Positions 9,824 to 19,549 of a stretch of DNA of 64,000 nt are shown here, piece after piece. The notes under the pieces are model-generated. The model had not been told where the DNA came from, searched no databases, and was given only the letters and a program-made list of their open reading frames with translations. This DNA comes from an uncultured Marinoscillum sp. (GTDB taxonomy: Bacteria > Bacteroidota > Bacteroidia > Cytophagales > MED-G16): contig CACOFQ010000004.1 of NCBI GenBank assembly GCA_902626505.1, positions 51,333 to 115,332 of the forward strand, written 5' to 3'. The stretch's first letter is position 1; the number at the start of each line of letters is the position of its first letter. The translations under genes and the position numbers were made by a program.

Positions 9824-10801
9824 TTATTTTGTGTTTATTTTTATTCTTGTCAAAAACATATCCGATGTCATATATAAATATTCAAATTTTTCATCGAATG
9901 CACAATTTGCAGTTCTTACCTCAGTTCTGATTGTTCCAATGTGATCTCCATTTTCTTTTATAACTAATACTCCACCCGGTCCAGTGGCAAAAATATTCCC
10001 ACTAGGATGGACCTTTAATCCATCAAACAATCCTATATCTTTTTTTGTTAATTCTCTTCCATCAAAAAACACCTCAGGATTATTAACACCATCTTCAGAT
10101 AATTCATACTTCATGATAATTGGATTTTTATTATCTGAATTAGCCACGTATAAAGTTTTTTCATCATTTGAAATACTTATACCATTTGGTCTTGATAGAT
10201 TTTTTATAAGAACTTTAATATCACCATTTGGTGATAACATATATACACCATTAAAAGAAATTTCTTTTAATTTGTCATTATCACCTTCGAGTAATCCGTA
10301 TGGAGGATCTGTAAAAAAAAGATTTCCATTAGAATCATAAACTAAATCATTTGGACTATTGAATAATTTATTATTAAAAGATTTTACTAGAATTGATTTT
10401 TTATTGACATTTAAATTTTCAATTTTAGTAATCATTCTATCTCCATGCATACAAATTATAAGGTCTCCATCAGAATTAATTGTTAGGCCATTAGTTCCTG
10501 CTTTTTTAAGATTGGGTACTTTTCCACTATATCCAATTGGTTTTAAAAAAACACTTAGACCATTTTTTTCATTCCATTTATATATTACATTATTTGGAAC
10601 ATCTGAAAATAAAATGGAGTTCAGCTTTTCAGACCATATTGGACCTTCAGACCACTCAAATCCATTAGCAAGAATTTCTATTTTTGCTTCTGGATGAATT
10701 AGATCATTTATTTCATTAGACAACCTTTCTATAGAACCTAAATGTTTTTCTTGATTAAAATGAAAAAAAGAAAGAAATAATAGTGTTACATTAATTAACA
10801 T
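9824..10801 (-). CDS. SMP-30/gluconolactonase-like beta-propeller protein
   Basis: A 325-residue predicted secreted protein with a short hydrophobic N-terminus (MLINVTLLFLSFF). It carries the SMP-30/LRE-like blocks FEWSEGPIWSEKLNSILFSDVP, KAGTNGLTINSDGDLIICMHGDRMI, FNSPNDLVYDSNGNLFFTDPPYG, LSRPNGISISNDEKTLYVANS and GLFDGLKVHPSGNIFATGPGGVL. These are the usual metal-binding and active-site regions of calcium-dependent lactonases. Substrate is unknown. A clear paralogue is encoded at 34510-35532. The gene is convergent with apbE. Confidence 0.87.
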   Translation of the reverse strand: MLINVTLLFLSFFHFNQEKHLGSIERLSNEINDLIHPEAKIEILANGFEWSEGPIWSEKLNSILFSDVPNNVIYKWNEKNGLSVFLKPIGYSGKVPNLKKAGTNGLTINSDGDLIICMHGDRMITKIENLNVNKKSILVKSFNNKLFNSPNDLVYDSNGNLFFTDPPYGLLEGDNDKLKEISFNGVYMLSPNGDIKVLIKNLSRPNGISISNDEKTLYVANSDNKNPIIMKYELSEDGVNNPEVFFDGRELTKKDIGLFDGLKVHPSGNIFATGPGGVLVIKENGDHIGTIRTEVRTANCAFDEKFEYLYMTSDMFLTRIKINTK

Positions 10802-10846
10802 CTATTGATTATTATAAATTAGCTTTTTAAAAAGACTAAAGAATAT

Positions 10847-13201
10847 TTAGCTTCCACACATCTCACAATCATCTTGATTGTCTATTGAACATTGCATGGC
10901 TGCTTGACTTTCTTCTTTAGTTTGTGACTTTTCATCTTTTACGATTGTAAACTTGATAGCATCAGCAGCAGCTTTTGTTCTTAGATAATAAAGTCCAGTT
11001 TTTAATCCTTTTTTCCAAGCATGAAAGTGCATTGATGTTAATTTTCCAAAGTTAGCATCTTGCATATGAATATTCATACTTTGACTTTGACAAATATATG
11101 CGCCCCTATCAGCTGCCATATCAATTATACTTTTTTGTGAAACTTCCCACACCGTTCTATATAGTAGTTTAATATCATCAGGAATCTCTTTGATTCCTTG
11201 GATAGACCCGTTTGATTCCATGAGCCTATCTTTCATATTTTCATCCCAAAGTTTTAACTTAATCAAATCTTTGAGTAAATGTTTATTAACAACTATAAAC
11301 TCGCCAGATAATACTCTTCTTGTATATATATTAGATGTATATGGTTCGAAACATTCATTATTTCCAAGAATTTGAGATGTAGATGCTGTTGGCATTGGAG
11401 CAAGTAAAAGAGAATTTCTTACTCCGTGTTTTTTTACTTCTCTTTTAAGTTTTGTCCAATCCCATCTTTTTGAGCTTGGAACTATACCCCACATATCAAA
11501 TTGAAAAATACCTTTTGAAACAGGTGAACCTTCATACGTTTTATACGGTCCTTCTTTCTGAGCAATTTCCATCGAGGATTCCATGGCAGCAAAATAAATT
11601 GTTTCAAAAATTTCAGAATTTAGTTGCTTTGCTTCAGGAGAATCAAATGCATGTCTCATTAAAATAAATGTATCAGCTAATCCTTGAACCCCTATTCCTA
11701 TTGGTCTGTGTCTCATGTTAGAATTTCTTGCTTCTTCTACAGGATAGTAGTTTACATCTATTACCTTATTTAAATTTCTTGTAATAACTTTTGTAATTTC
11801 ATATAATTTTTGGTGATCATATGTCATATCATCTTTTACAAATTTATTAAGTGCAATTGAAGCTAAATTACAAACAGCAACTTCATCTGGTGAGGTATAC
11901 TCAACTATTTCTGTACAAAGGTTGGATGATTTAATAGTTCCTAAGTTCTTTTGATTAGATTTAATATTACATGCATCTTTATATAGTATATATGGGTTTC
12001 CTGTTTCTATTTGAGCTTCTAATATTTCAAACCAAAGATCTTGTGCCTTAACTGTCTTTCTTGCTTTTCCTTCTTTCTCAAACTTTTGATATAATTTCTC
12101 AAATTCCTCACCATAAGTTTCATGTAAATCCTTAGCTTCATCAGGCGAGAATAAGGACCAGTCACTATTTGACTCAACTCTCTTCATAAATAAATCTGGA
12201 ATCCACATAGCATAGAAAAGGTCTCTTGCTCTTAACTCTTCTTTACCATGATTCTTTTTAAGTTGTAAAAACTCAAATATATCTGAATGCCATGGTTCTA
12301 AATAAATAGCAAAACTTCCCTTTCTTTTACCTCCACCTTGGTCAACATATCTTGCGGTCATATCAAAGTTTCTAAGCATTGGAATAATTCCGTTTGAAAC
12401 TCCATTTGTTCCTTTAATATATGATCCTGTTGCTCGAACATTATGAATGCTTAATCCAATTCCTCCTGCAGATTGAGAGATCTTTGCACATTGTTTAAGT
12501 GTATCATAAATTCCATCTATGCTATCTTCTTTCATACTTAACAGAAAGCATGATGAAAGTTGTGGTTTTGGTGTTCCAGCATTAAAGAGGGTTGGTGTTG
12601 CATGAGTAAACCACTTTTCGGATAATAAATTATAAGTTTCTAATACAGCATCTATATCATCCATATGTATTCCAACTGCAACTCTCATTAACATATGTTG
12701 AGGTCTTTCAACAACCTTACCGTCAATTTTAAGTAAATAAGATTTTTCTAAAGTTTTAAATCCAAAATAATCATAACTAAAATCCCTATCATATATTATT
12801 GAGGAGTCAAGTAATGCTGCATTTTTATTTATTATACCATAGACTTCTTTTGAAAGTAATGATGCATTTTCTCCAGTTTTTGGACTCACATATGTATATA
12901 ATCTTTTCATTGTACTTGAAAAAGATTTGCTTGTTGTTTTGTGTAAATTTGAAACTGCGATTCTTGCGGCTAGTGTAGCAAAATCTGGATGTTTAGTAGT
13001 AAGAGTTGCAGCTGTTTCTGCAGCAAGCTCATCAAGTTCTTGAGTAGAAACACCATCATAAAGCCCATCTATAACTTTTTTTGCAATTTCTATGGTCTTT
13101 ACAAAATCAGAATTTAATCCATAACTTAGCTTTTCAATTCTAGCTGTTATTTTATCAAACTTTACTGATTCTTTTCTACCGTCTCTCTTTATTACTAACA
13201 T
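10847..13201 (-). CDS. nrdA: Ribonucleoside-diphosphate reductase, alpha subunit (class I)
   Basis: Large catalytic subunit that reduces ribonucleotides to deoxyribonucleotides. The 784 residues start with an ATP-cone ([18 protein letters not shown]). The barrel contains SSCFLLSM (active-site cysteine), the NLCTEI signature holding the catalytic Asn, Cys and Glu, and [18 protein letters not shown]. The tail ends CEMCGS, supplying the redox-active cysteine pair for re-reduction. It follows nrdB after an 11-bp gap and is plainly in the same operon. Confidence 0.97.
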   Translation of the reverse strand: MLVIKRDGRKESVKFDKITARIEKLSYGLNSDFVKTIEIAKKVIDGLYDGVSTQELDELAAETAATLTTKHPDFATLAARIAVSNLHKTTSKSFSSTMKRLYTYVSPKTGENASLLSKEVYGIINKNAALLDSSIIYDRDFSYDYFGFKTLEKSYLLKIDGKVVERPQHMLMRVAVGIHMDDIDAVLETYNLLSEKWFTHATPTLFNAGTPKPQLSSCFLLSMKEDSIDGIYDTLKQCAKISQSAGGIGLSIHNVRATGSYIKGTNGVSNGIIPMLRNFDMTARYVDQGGGKRKGSFAIYLEPWHSDIFEFLQLKKNHGKEELRARDLFYAMWIPDLFMKRVESNSDWSLFSPDEAKDLHETYGEEFEKLYQKFEKEGKARKTVKAQDLWFEILEAQIETGNPYILYKDACNIKSNQKNLGTIKSSNLCTEIVEYTSPDEVAVCNLASIALNKFVKDDMTYDHQKLYEITKVITRNLNKVIDVNYYPVEEARNSNMRHRPIGIGVQGLADTFILMRHAFDSPEAKQLNSEIFETIYFAAMESSMEIAQKEGPYKTYEGSPVSKGIFQFDMWGIVPSSKRWDWTKLKREVKKHGVRNSLLLAPMPTASTSQILGNNECFEPYTSNIYTRRVLSGEFIVVNKHLLKDLIKLKLWDENMKDRLMESNGSIQGIKEIPDDIKLLYRTVWEVSQKSIIDMAADRGAYICQSQSMNIHMQDANFGKLTSMHFHAWKKGLKTGLYYLRTKAAADAIKFTIVKDEKSQTKEESQAAMQCSIDNQDDCEMCGS

Positions 13202-13212
13202 AATTATAAAAT

Positions 13213-14205
13213 TTAAAAGTCTTCTTCTAATGAAAATTTAGGTGTATCAGCTTCGTCTTCCTTCTTAAGAACACCTGCCTTTTGATATTCTGCAACTCTT
13301 TTCTCAAAGAAATTCGTTTTTCCTTGAAGGGATATCATATCCATAAAATCAAATGGATTTGTTGAGTTATAAACTCTTGGACATCCTAGTTCGACTAGAA
13401 GCCTATCCGCTACAAACTCTATATATTGACACATGAGATCTGCATTCATACCAATAAGCTTTACAGGAAGAGCATCTGTTACAAATTCTTTTTCTAAATC
13501 AACAGCATCTTTAATTATTTCTACAACTGTTTCTTTTGGCAGTGTATTTACTAAGTGTTTAGTATACAGATGGCAAGCAAAATCACAATGAAGACCCTCG
13601 TCTCTTGAGATAAGTTCATTTGAAAATGTCAATCCTGGCATTAAACCTCTTTTCTTTAGCCAGAATATAGAACAGAAACTTCCAGAAAAGAATATTCCTT
13701 CTACAGCAGCAAAAGCTATTAGTCTTTCGGCAAATGTTCCATTGTCAATCCATCTCAAAGCCCAATCAGCCTTTTTCTTAACACAGTCAAGAGTTTCAAT
13801 TGCATGTAAGAGTGTATCTTTTTCTTTTGGGTCATCGACATATGTATCTATTAACAATGAATATGTTTCAGAATGAATATTTTCTATGGCTATTTGAAAT
13901 CCATAAAAGAATTTGGCTTCAGTATATTGAACATCAGAAACGAAATGTTCTGCTAAATTTTCATTTACTATACCATCACTTGCTGCAAAAAAAGCAAGGA
14001 CATGTTTTATAAAATGTCTTTCTCCATCATTTAAATTTCCCCAGTCTTTAAGGTCTTGGCTTAAATCAATTTCTTCAGCTGTCCAAAAACTGGCTTCAGC
14101 TTTTTTATAAAATTGCCAAATGTCATCATGTTCAATTGGAAATAATACAAATCTGTCTGCGTTTTCTTGTAGTATTGGTTCTAGACTTTGCTCTTTATTT
14201 TGCAT
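13213..14205 (-). CDS. nrdB: Ribonucleoside-diphosphate reductase, beta subunit (class I)
   Basis: Small subunit that houses the metal centre and stable radical needed by NrdA. The 330 residues include [13 protein letters not shown] and [15 protein letters not shown], where Glu108, His111 and Tyr115 have the spacing of the diiron ligands and radical tyrosine in the classical enzyme (E, +3 H, +7 Y). A second ligand pair is in [15 protein letters not shown]. Retention of the tyrosine argues for a tyrosyl-radical class Ia/Ib-type protein, not the tyrosine-less Ic. Start 14205 gives the expected N-terminus. Upstream lies a 20-bp palindrome that may be an operator. Confidence 0.96.
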   Translation of the reverse strand: MQNKEQSLEPILQENADRFVLFPIEHDDIWQFYKKAEASFWTAEEIDLSQDLKDWGNLNDGERHFIKHVLAFFAASDGIVNENLAEHFVSDVQYTEAKFFYGFQIAIENIHSETYSLLIDTYVDDPKEKDTLLHAIETLDCVKKKADWALRWIDNGTFAERLIAFAAVEGIFFSGSFCSIFWLKKRGLMPGLTFSNELISRDEGLHCDFACHLYTKHLVNTLPKETVVEIIKDAVDLEKEFVTDALPVKLIGMNADLMCQYIEFVADRLLVELGCPRVYNSTNPFDFMDMISLQGKTNFFEKRVAEYQKAGVLKKEDEADTPKFSLEEDF

Positions 14206-14275
14206 TTTATTAATATTTTAACTAAAAAAAAGACAAAAAAATCCTCGTCATTACATTAATTTTTTTGTAACATAA

Positions 14276-14295
14276 TGACTAAAATATTTTAGTCA
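14276..14295. promoter_or_regulatory. 20-bp perfect palindrome upstream of nrdBA (candidate operator)
   Basis: TGACTAAAATATTTTAGTCA is a perfect palindrome with 10-bp arms, 71 bp upstream of the nrdB start. A perfect 20-bp dyad with no spacer resembles a site for a dimeric regulator more than a terminator, since there is no following T-run on either strand. It does not match the NrdR box consensus known from other bacteria (two ACACTATATATTGT-like motifs). The binding factor is unknown. Confidence 0.45.
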
Positions 14296-14474
14296 ATAAG
14301 TGGTTTATAATCTTTGTGTTTGGAAGCTGTGACCGAAAAAAAAATAGTAAAATTTATCTCTCGATCTAGGCAGTACAAATATTATAAAAAGACTTTAAAA
14401 TATCAAAACATATTTCAAAGGTTTTTTATTTTTTTTTATTTTTTTTTATTTTTTTTCTATTTTGATTTTTTTGA

Positions 14475-14505
14475 TTTGAATAATAGAGATAAAATTATAA
14501 ATTTG
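14475..14505 (+). promoter_or_regulatory. Promoter of rplU-rpmA
   Basis: TTTG (14475-14478), 19 bp, TAAATTTG (14498-14505): an exact match to the Bacteroidota TTTG/TAnnTTTG promoter. The predicted transcription start near 14510 leaves a leader of about 18 nt before the rplU ATG. The T-rich phased tract ends about 20 bp upstream of the -33 element and may act like an UP element. Confidence 0.75.
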
Positions 14506-14527
14506 CACACGTTTTAAAAAAGCACAT

Positions 14528-14836
14528 ATGTACGCAATTGTTGAAATTTCTGGGAAACAATTTAAAGTAGAAAAAAATAAATTTATTTATACTGACAAAA
14601 TTTTACCAAAAACTGGGAAAAAGGTAGAATTTAATAATGTCTTATTTATAAGTGATAAAGGAAAAGCTAAGATAGGTAAGCCTACTATTAAAGGTTCAAA
14701 AGTAACAGGAGAAGTACTTACACAATTTAAAGATGATAAGGTTACTGTCTTTAAGAAGAAAAGAAGAAAAGGATATAAAGTTAAAAATGGTCATAGACAA
14801 CAAATGACAAAAATTTTAATAAAAGATATAAAGTAA
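14528..14836 (+). CDS. rplU: Large ribosomal subunit protein bL21
   Basis: A 102-residue 50S protein. The N-terminus MYAIVEISGKQFKVEKNKFIYTDKI and the central GKPTIKGSKVTGEVL are diagnostic of bL21, and the basic C-terminal stretch KKKRRKGYKVKNGHRQQ contacts 23S rRNA. The length is normal. It sits 3 bp before rpmA in the standard rplU-rpmA pair and is preceded by a consensus promoter. Confidence 0.97.
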   Translation: MYAIVEISGKQFKVEKNKFIYTDKILPKTGKKVEFNNVLFISDKGKAKIGKPTIKGSKVTGEVLTQFKDDKVTVFKKKRRKGYKVKNGHRQQMTKILIKDIK

Positions 14837-14839
14837 ATT

Positions 14840-15088
14840 ATGGCACATAAAAAAGGAGCAGGTAGTTCTAAAAATGGTAGAGAGTCACATAGTAAAAGAC
14901 TCGGGATAAAAATTTTTGGTGGACAAAAAATAATTGCCGGCAATATAATTGTTAGGCAAAGAGGTACAAAGCATCATCCGGGGAATAATGTTGGTATGGG
15001 AAAAGATCACACTCTTTTTGCATTGACAGATGGTACAGTTCAATTTAAAAAAGGTAGAAATAATAGATCTTTCGTATCTATTGTTTAA
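14840..15088 (+). CDS. rpmA: Large ribosomal subunit protein bL27
   Basis: An 82-residue 50S protein near the peptidyl transferase centre. The N-terminus [24 protein letters not shown] and the block [29 protein letters not shown] are diagnostic. No N-terminal propeptide of the Firmicutes type is seen. It is the second gene of the rplU operon and convergent with the prenyl synthase gene, with stops directly adjacent (15088/15089). Confidence 0.97.
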   Translation: MAHKKGAGSSKNGRESHSKRLGIKIFGGQKIIAGNIIVRQRGTKHHPGNNVGMGKDHTLFALTDGTVQFKKGRNNRSFVSIV

Positions 15089-16054
15089 TCAATAATATCT
15101 ATTCCTTATTTTTTCGAAATAATTTTTCAAATTTTTTAAAGATTCTTTATTTCCTGCAATATTATTTAGTATTTCTATTCCATCATTAAAAAAACTATCC
15201 ATTTTATCTTTTGATATTTTATCAATCTCATATTTTATCATCATACTAGTAATAAATTTAATTTTATTTTCATCATCATTACTATTCATCATTTTTAAAA
15301 TGTTTTTTTTATCATAAGTATCAGCTTGTTCTAATAGCTTAATAATTAGATATGTTTTTTTATTTAATAAAATATCTCCACCAATTTTTTTTCCAAATTC
15401 TACATTTCCAAATACATCTAAATAATCATCCATAAGCTGAAAAGATATTCCAATTTTTTCTCCAGCTAAATACAACTGATCAGTTATTTGTTTTTCTTGG
15501 TTAGCAATTAAACCACCTAACTCCAGACTGAATCCGATTAAAACAGCAGTTTTTAAAGTTATCATTTTAAGATAATCATCTTCTGAAATTTCATTTTTAA
15601 TCTCAAAATTCATGTCATATTGTTGGCCTTCACAAACTTTAATAGCAATATTATTAAATCTTTCAAATGTTTTTTTGAAAGATTTATTATCTATGTTTTC
15701 TAACATTTTATAGGCAAAAATCATTAATAAATCTCCCGATAAAATTCCAATGTTTTTGTTCCATTTTTTATGAATTGTATCTTTTCCTCTTCTTATCTCT
15801 GCATTATCCATTATATCGTCATGAATCAATGTGAAATTATGAAAAAACTCTAGTGCAATAGATGGTTCAGTTATTTTATTTAAATCTTCTTTAAAAAGTG
15901 AATAGGAGAGTATTGAAAGAGTTGGTCTAACTCTCTTGCTTTTAAGACTTAAAATGTAATTAATTGGATTATATAGCTCATCAGGGTTTCCCTGAATTCT
16001 AACTTTTTTAATTTTATAATTTATAATTTCTTGATACTCCTTTATTTTATTCAT
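15089..16054 (-). CDS. Polyprenyl diphosphate synthase (IspA/IspB-type)
   Basis: A trans-prenyltransferase that condenses isopentenyl diphosphate onto an allylic diphosphate to make quinone or carrier side chains. The 321 residues contain both aspartate-rich motifs, DDIMD (with downstream NAEIRRGKDT) and DDYLD, which bind the magnesium-diphosphate groups, and the GKKIGGD segment after the second motif. Chain length cannot be read with confidence, although the residues before the first motif (FFHNFTLIHDD) fit the family. The start overlaps the rnr stop by 4 bp. Confidence 0.92.
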   Translation of the reverse strand: MNKIKEYQEIINYKIKKVRIQGNPDELYNPINYILSLKSKRVRPTLSILSYSLFKEDLNKITEPSIALEFFHNFTLIHDDIMDNAEIRRGKDTIHKKWNKNIGILSGDLLMIFAYKMLENIDNKSFKKTFERFNNIAIKVCEGQQYDMNFEIKNEISEDDYLKMITLKTAVLIGFSLELGGLIANQEKQITDQLYLAGEKIGISFQLMDDYLDVFGNVEFGKKIGGDILLNKKTYLIIKLLEQADTYDKKNILKMMNSNDDENKIKFITSMMIKYEIDKISKDKMDSFFNDGIEILNNIAGNKESLKNLKNYFEKIRNRYY

Positions 16055-17979
16055 GTTAACTCTAAATCTATAGTTCTTTTTTCTATATCAGTATCAATAA
16101 CTAAAACTCTAATCGGTTGTCCTAACCTAAATATTTTTTTACTATTTCTTCCTGTTATTCTCATTTTTTCTGAATCAAAAATATAATGATCGTCTTTCAT
16201 ACTTGATATTTTTATTAAACCTTCACATAATGTTTTAACAATCTCTGCATATATTCCCCATTCAGTTACCCCTGAGATAATTGCATCAAACTTTTTGCCA
16301 ATAAATAGCGACATGTATTCAGCTTGTTTATATTTAATTGACTCCCTTTCTGCTTTTGTTGCATTAATTTCCATTTTAGAACTATGCTTACACATGATGT
16401 CGTAATAAGTTTTTTCTTTAGGTTTACTTTCATTCATATAATCACTCAATAGTCTATGAACCATAACATCAGGGAATCTCCGAATAGGTGATGTAAAGTG
16501 AGTGTAGTGCCTAAATGATAAACCAAAGTGTTTCTCTTTTTCAGTAGAATATTTAGCTTTTGACATTGACCTAATAGCAAACTTTTCAACTGACCTCTCT
16601 TCAGGCTTTCCCTTTATTTCTTTCATTAAACCATTTAATGAGTTTGCTAAACTTCCCTCATTGGTATTGATTGTATACCCAAATTGTTTTATGTAATTTT
16701 TTAATTCACTTATTTTACTTTCTTCTGGATCCTCATGAATTCTGTAAACAAAAGGATAGGATTTTTTTTCTTTTTTTTCAATTGATATAATTTTTTCAGC
16801 AACTAATTTGTTAGCAAGAAGCATATATTCTTCAACCATTTTATGAGTGTCTTTCCTTTTTTTTCTGAAAACTTCAATAGGTTTCTTTTCTTTGTCTAAT
16901 CTAAATTTAATTTCGTTACTACTGAAGTTAAATGATCCTGACTTAAACCTTTTTGCTCTTATGTTTTTTGCTATATTATTTAAAATATTAAGTTTTTCAT
17001 GAAATAGACCATCTTTATTATTTATTGATTCCTGAGCTTCATCATATGTAAATCTTTTTTTTGAATGAATGACAGTTCTACCAATCCAATAGTCTATTAT
17101 AGATAAATTAGAATCAAACTTAATAATTACTGAATAAGTTAATCTATCAACATTAGGTTTAAGAGAACATAAATTATTTGATAGTTTTTCAGGGAGCATG
17201 GGAATAGTTCTATCAACTAGATAAACGGAAGTAGCTCTCTTTTCTGCCTCCTTATTTATATCGGTTCTAACATTAAAATAATGAGATACATCAGCAATAT
17301 GAATTCCTATTATAATATTATCATTTTCTTTTTCTACTGATAAAGCATCATCAAAATCTTTTGCATCGTCAGGATCAATGGTGAAGGAATCTAATGATCT
17401 TAAGTCTTTCCTTTTTTTTATTTCTTTTTCTGAAATAATTTCATTTAACATATTAGTTTCTTCTTTAACATCTGAAGGAAATTCTGTTGGGAGATCAAAA
17501 TCATAAATTATTGAGTTTATTTCAGTTTCATTTTCTCCTATATTCCCTATACATTTAACTATTATAGCTTCTGGTTTTTTTGAACTGTTTCCCCAATTAA
17601 TAACTTTCGCTAAATACTTTTTTCTCTTTGAAAATTTATCTGATCTTTTTTTTCTGATGAAAAAATCTACAAAAACCTTTTTATTTTTAGGTAAAAAAAA
17701 AGCGAAACCCTTACTGTCCTCAACTGTTCCAATAAATTCAGTTGTTTTTCTTTCTAATATTTTAATAACTTCTCCTTCAAGGTTTCTTTTTGATAATTGA
17801 TGAGAAACTTTAATTTCAACTTTATCACCATGTATTGCTCCTCTTAAATATCTACTCCTAACTTTAATGTCTTCTGAAAAATCATCTATTACAATGAAAG
17901 CATATTTTTTATTTACATGATCGACAGTTCCATTCAAGGTATATCCTCTTGATCTTGTTTTTTTCTTTTTATATTTCAT
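16051..17979 (-). CDS. rnr: Ribonuclease R (RNB-family 3'-5' exoribonuclease)
   Basis: Processive exoribonuclease that degrades structured RNA. The 642 residues include cold-shock domains at the N-terminus, the RNB catalytic block SFTIDPDDAKDFDDALSVEKEN with its four conserved aspartates, and HIADVSHYFNVRTDINKEAEKRATSVYLVDRTIPMLPEKLSN. The region HYTHFTSPIRRFPDVMVHRLL follows, and a C-terminal S1 domain starts near FDAIISGVTEWGIYAEI. It is shorter than E. coli RNase R because the N-terminal helix-turn-helix extension is missing, common in Bacteroidota. It overlaps lipB by 11 bp and the prenyl synthase gene by 4 bp. Confidence 0.95.
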   Translation of the reverse strand: MKYKKKKTRSRGYTLNGTVDHVNKKYAFIVIDDFSEDIKVRSRYLRGAIHGDKVEIKVSHQLSKRNLEGEVIKILERKTTEFIGTVEDSKGFAFFLPKNKKVFVDFFIRKKRSDKFSKRKKYLAKVINWGNSSKKPEAIIVKCIGNIGENETEINSIIYDFDLPTEFPSDVKEETNMLNEIISEKEIKKRKDLRSLDSFTIDPDDAKDFDDALSVEKENDNIIIGIHIADVSHYFNVRTDINKEAEKRATSVYLVDRTIPMLPEKLSNNLCSLKPNVDRLTYSVIIKFDSNLSIIDYWIGRTVIHSKKRFTYDEAQESINNKDGLFHEKLNILNNIAKNIRAKRFKSGSFNFSSNEIKFRLDKEKKPIEVFRKKRKDTHKMVEEYMLLANKLVAEKIISIEKKEKKSYPFVYRIHEDPEESKISELKNYIKQFGYTINTNEGSLANSLNGLMKEIKGKPEERSVEKFAIRSMSKAKYSTEKEKHFGLSFRHYTHFTSPIRRFPDVMVHRLLSDYMNESKPKEKTYYDIMCKHSSKMEINATKAERESIKYKQAEYMSLFIGKKFDAIISGVTEWGIYAEIVKTLCEGLIKISSMKDDHYIFDSEKMRITGRNSKKIFRLGQPIRVLVIDTDIEKRTIDLELT

Positions 17980-18688
17980 TATCTAAAATTTTAAACTTGA
18001 ATATCTTAGAGAGGTTTATAATTAATTTATTTTCTATATCTAATATGTCAACTTTTTTATTGTTTTCTTTATCAATAGAAGTCACATCTTTTCCTTGAAT
18101 GCCACAAGGAATTATATTTTCAAAATATTTAAGGTTTGTGTTTACATTTAAGGCAAGTCCATGCATTGTTACCCACCTACTAGTTTTTACACCCATTGCA
18201 CAAATTTTTCTAGGAAAATTACTTTGATGATTAACCCATACTCCAGTCAAGCCTTCAACTCTTCCTGCTTTTATGTCAAGCTCCTTTAAAGTTAAAATTA
18301 CAGCTTCCTCTAATGACCTTAAATATTTATGAATGTCAGTGAAAAAGTTTTCTAAATCAATGATTGGATAAATTACTATTTGTCCTGGCCCATGATAAGT
18401 TATATCACCACCTCTATTTATTTTATAAAAATCTAAATTATCTCTTTCAATTATACTTTTATCAATCAATAAATTGTTTTCGTCACCACTTCTTCCCAAG
18501 GTATAAACATGTGGATGTGAACAAGAGATAATATAATTTTTAGTTTCAGAAATATTCTTACTGGTTCTATTTTTAATTTTTGTTTTTACTATTGAATCAA
18601 ACAATTCTTCTTGTTGATCCCAAGCTTTTTGATAATCAATATGACCAAGTTTTATCCACTTGATATAATTATTTTTAATCGTATTCAA
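17969..18688 (-). CDS. lipB: Lipoyl(octanoyl) transferase LipB
   Basis: Transfers octanoyl groups from acyl carrier protein to lipoyl domains of 2-oxoacid dehydrogenases and the glycine cleavage H protein; the P protein gene of that system is also in this window (gcvP). The 239 residues show TLGRSGDENNLL, the family signature RGGDITYHGPGQIVIYPI, ICAMGVKTSRWVTMHGLALNV with the catalytic lysine, and IIPCGIQGKDVTSI with the catalytic cysteine. It overlaps rnr by 11 bp. Confidence 0.95.
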   Translation of the reverse strand: MNTIKNNYIKWIKLGHIDYQKAWDQQEELFDSIVKTKIKNRTSKNISETKNYIISCSHPHVYTLGRSGDENNLLIDKSIIERDNLDFYKINRGGDITYHGPGQIVIYPIIDLENFFTDIHKYLRSLEEAVILTLKELDIKAGRVEGLTGVWVNHQSNFPRKICAMGVKTSRWVTMHGLALNVNTNLKYFENIIPCGIQGKDVTSIDKENNKKVDILDIENKLIINLSKIFKFKILDNEI

Positions 18689-18710
18689 TGTAGTATGAAA
18701 TTTTCGAAAG

Positions 18711-19520
18711 TTAATTTTTCATAAATAACTTTCTATCATATATCAATTTACCATTTATATTCCATTCTCTAGTAATAAATGATTCATTTAAATTAAATGC
18801 TGATTCACTATATTTAATTTCTCTTTTCTTTTTTCCAGATTTATAAAATTCATTCCATGTACCTATAGGTCTATTATAGGAGTATGTTCCTTTAGCTGCT
18901 ACTTTTCCATCTTCATAAAATGCGTAGTATTTTCCATGTTTCTCTCCAAATCTAATTGGTATTATTTCTTTTATTTTTTTCTTACTAGAATCCCAAAAAA
19001 ATCTGATTGATTCATTATACCATCCTAATGAAAAAAACTCTTTGTCTTGTAATATATCCGACCTATTAAATCTTAACCATCTATCATGTTTTAATCCATA
19101 ATAAAAAGATCCTTCTTCAATTATTTGTTCACCAATTCTCTTTTTATAAGGTCCGTGCATCATTACTGCTCCTTCAAGAATATTAGTAGTCCTTACAATT
19201 TTTTTCTTCTTTTTATCATAAAAGTAAATTTCTTGGGCATACTCATTTTTTATCTCTGGATTTTTGATATAAAAGAAATTTTCATAAATGATATTTCTAC
19301 CACTATTTGACCTTATGAATCCTTTTTTAGATTTTATTCCATAAAAAACATTTTTCTTTTTCTTTTTCTTTTTTCTTATCATTAAAGTATCTTCAGCTTC
19401 TTGAAAAAGTAAATCATAGGATGAGATGGTATCCGTATTTAATCTAAAAATATCTTGACCTAAAATAGGATAATTACTTAATGTAATAATTATTAAATAG
19501 CATAGATATATTTTCTTCAT
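18711..19520 (-). CDS. Secreted MORN/YwqK-like repeat protein of unknown function
   Basis: A 269-residue protein with an N-terminal signal peptide (MKKIYLCYLIIITLSNYPILGQ). A lysine-rich segment (RKKKKKKKN) is followed by repeats of the type G..HGKYYAFYEDGKVAAKGTYSYNRPIGTWNEFYKSGKKKREIKYSE. These resemble the MORN-like repeats in the Bacteroidota 'toxin-antitoxin YwqK' family, although no antitoxin role should be assumed. It lies 22 bp upstream of lipB and 29 bp downstream of the htpG stop, on the same strand. Function unknown. Confidence 0.75.
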   Translation of the reverse strand: MKKIYLCYLIIITLSNYPILGQDIFRLNTDTISSYDLLFQEAEDTLMIRKKKKKKKNVFYGIKSKKGFIRSNSGRNIIYENFFYIKNPEIKNEYAQEIYFYDKKKKKIVRTTNILEGAVMMHGPYKKRIGEQIIEEGSFYYGLKHDRWLRFNRSDILQDKEFFSLGWYNESIRFFWDSSKKKIKEIIPIRFGEKHGKYYAFYEDGKVAAKGTYSYNRPIGTWNEFYKSGKKKREIKYSESAFNLNESFITREWNINGKLIYDRKLFMKN

Positions 19521-19549
19521 AGATATAAAACGAGAATATATAAAAAAAA

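Larger units (their letters stand above)
14206..14527. other. Regulatory gap between nrdB and rplU (no gene)
   Basis: This 322-bp divergent intergenic region contains no convincing gene; the 67-codon ORF at 14314-14517 is low-complexity (poly-F/Y from T-tracts). From left to right it holds an inverted repeat TTACA...TGTAA (14251-14270), a perfect 20-bp palindrome (14276-14295), three T-tracts with 10-bp phasing (14422-14456) and the rplU promoter. It must carry the control signals for both nrdBA and the ribosomal protein pair. Confidence 0.7.

Noticed and set aside
14251-14270. TTACA...TGTAA inverted repeat as an NrdR or Crp-type site
   Set aside because: Only 5-bp arms in AT-rich DNA with no match to a known consensus; could be chance.
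14314-14517. 67-codon ORF between nrdB and rplU
   Set aside because: Poly-Phe/Tyr translation of T-tracts overlapping the rplU promoter; no protein-like features.
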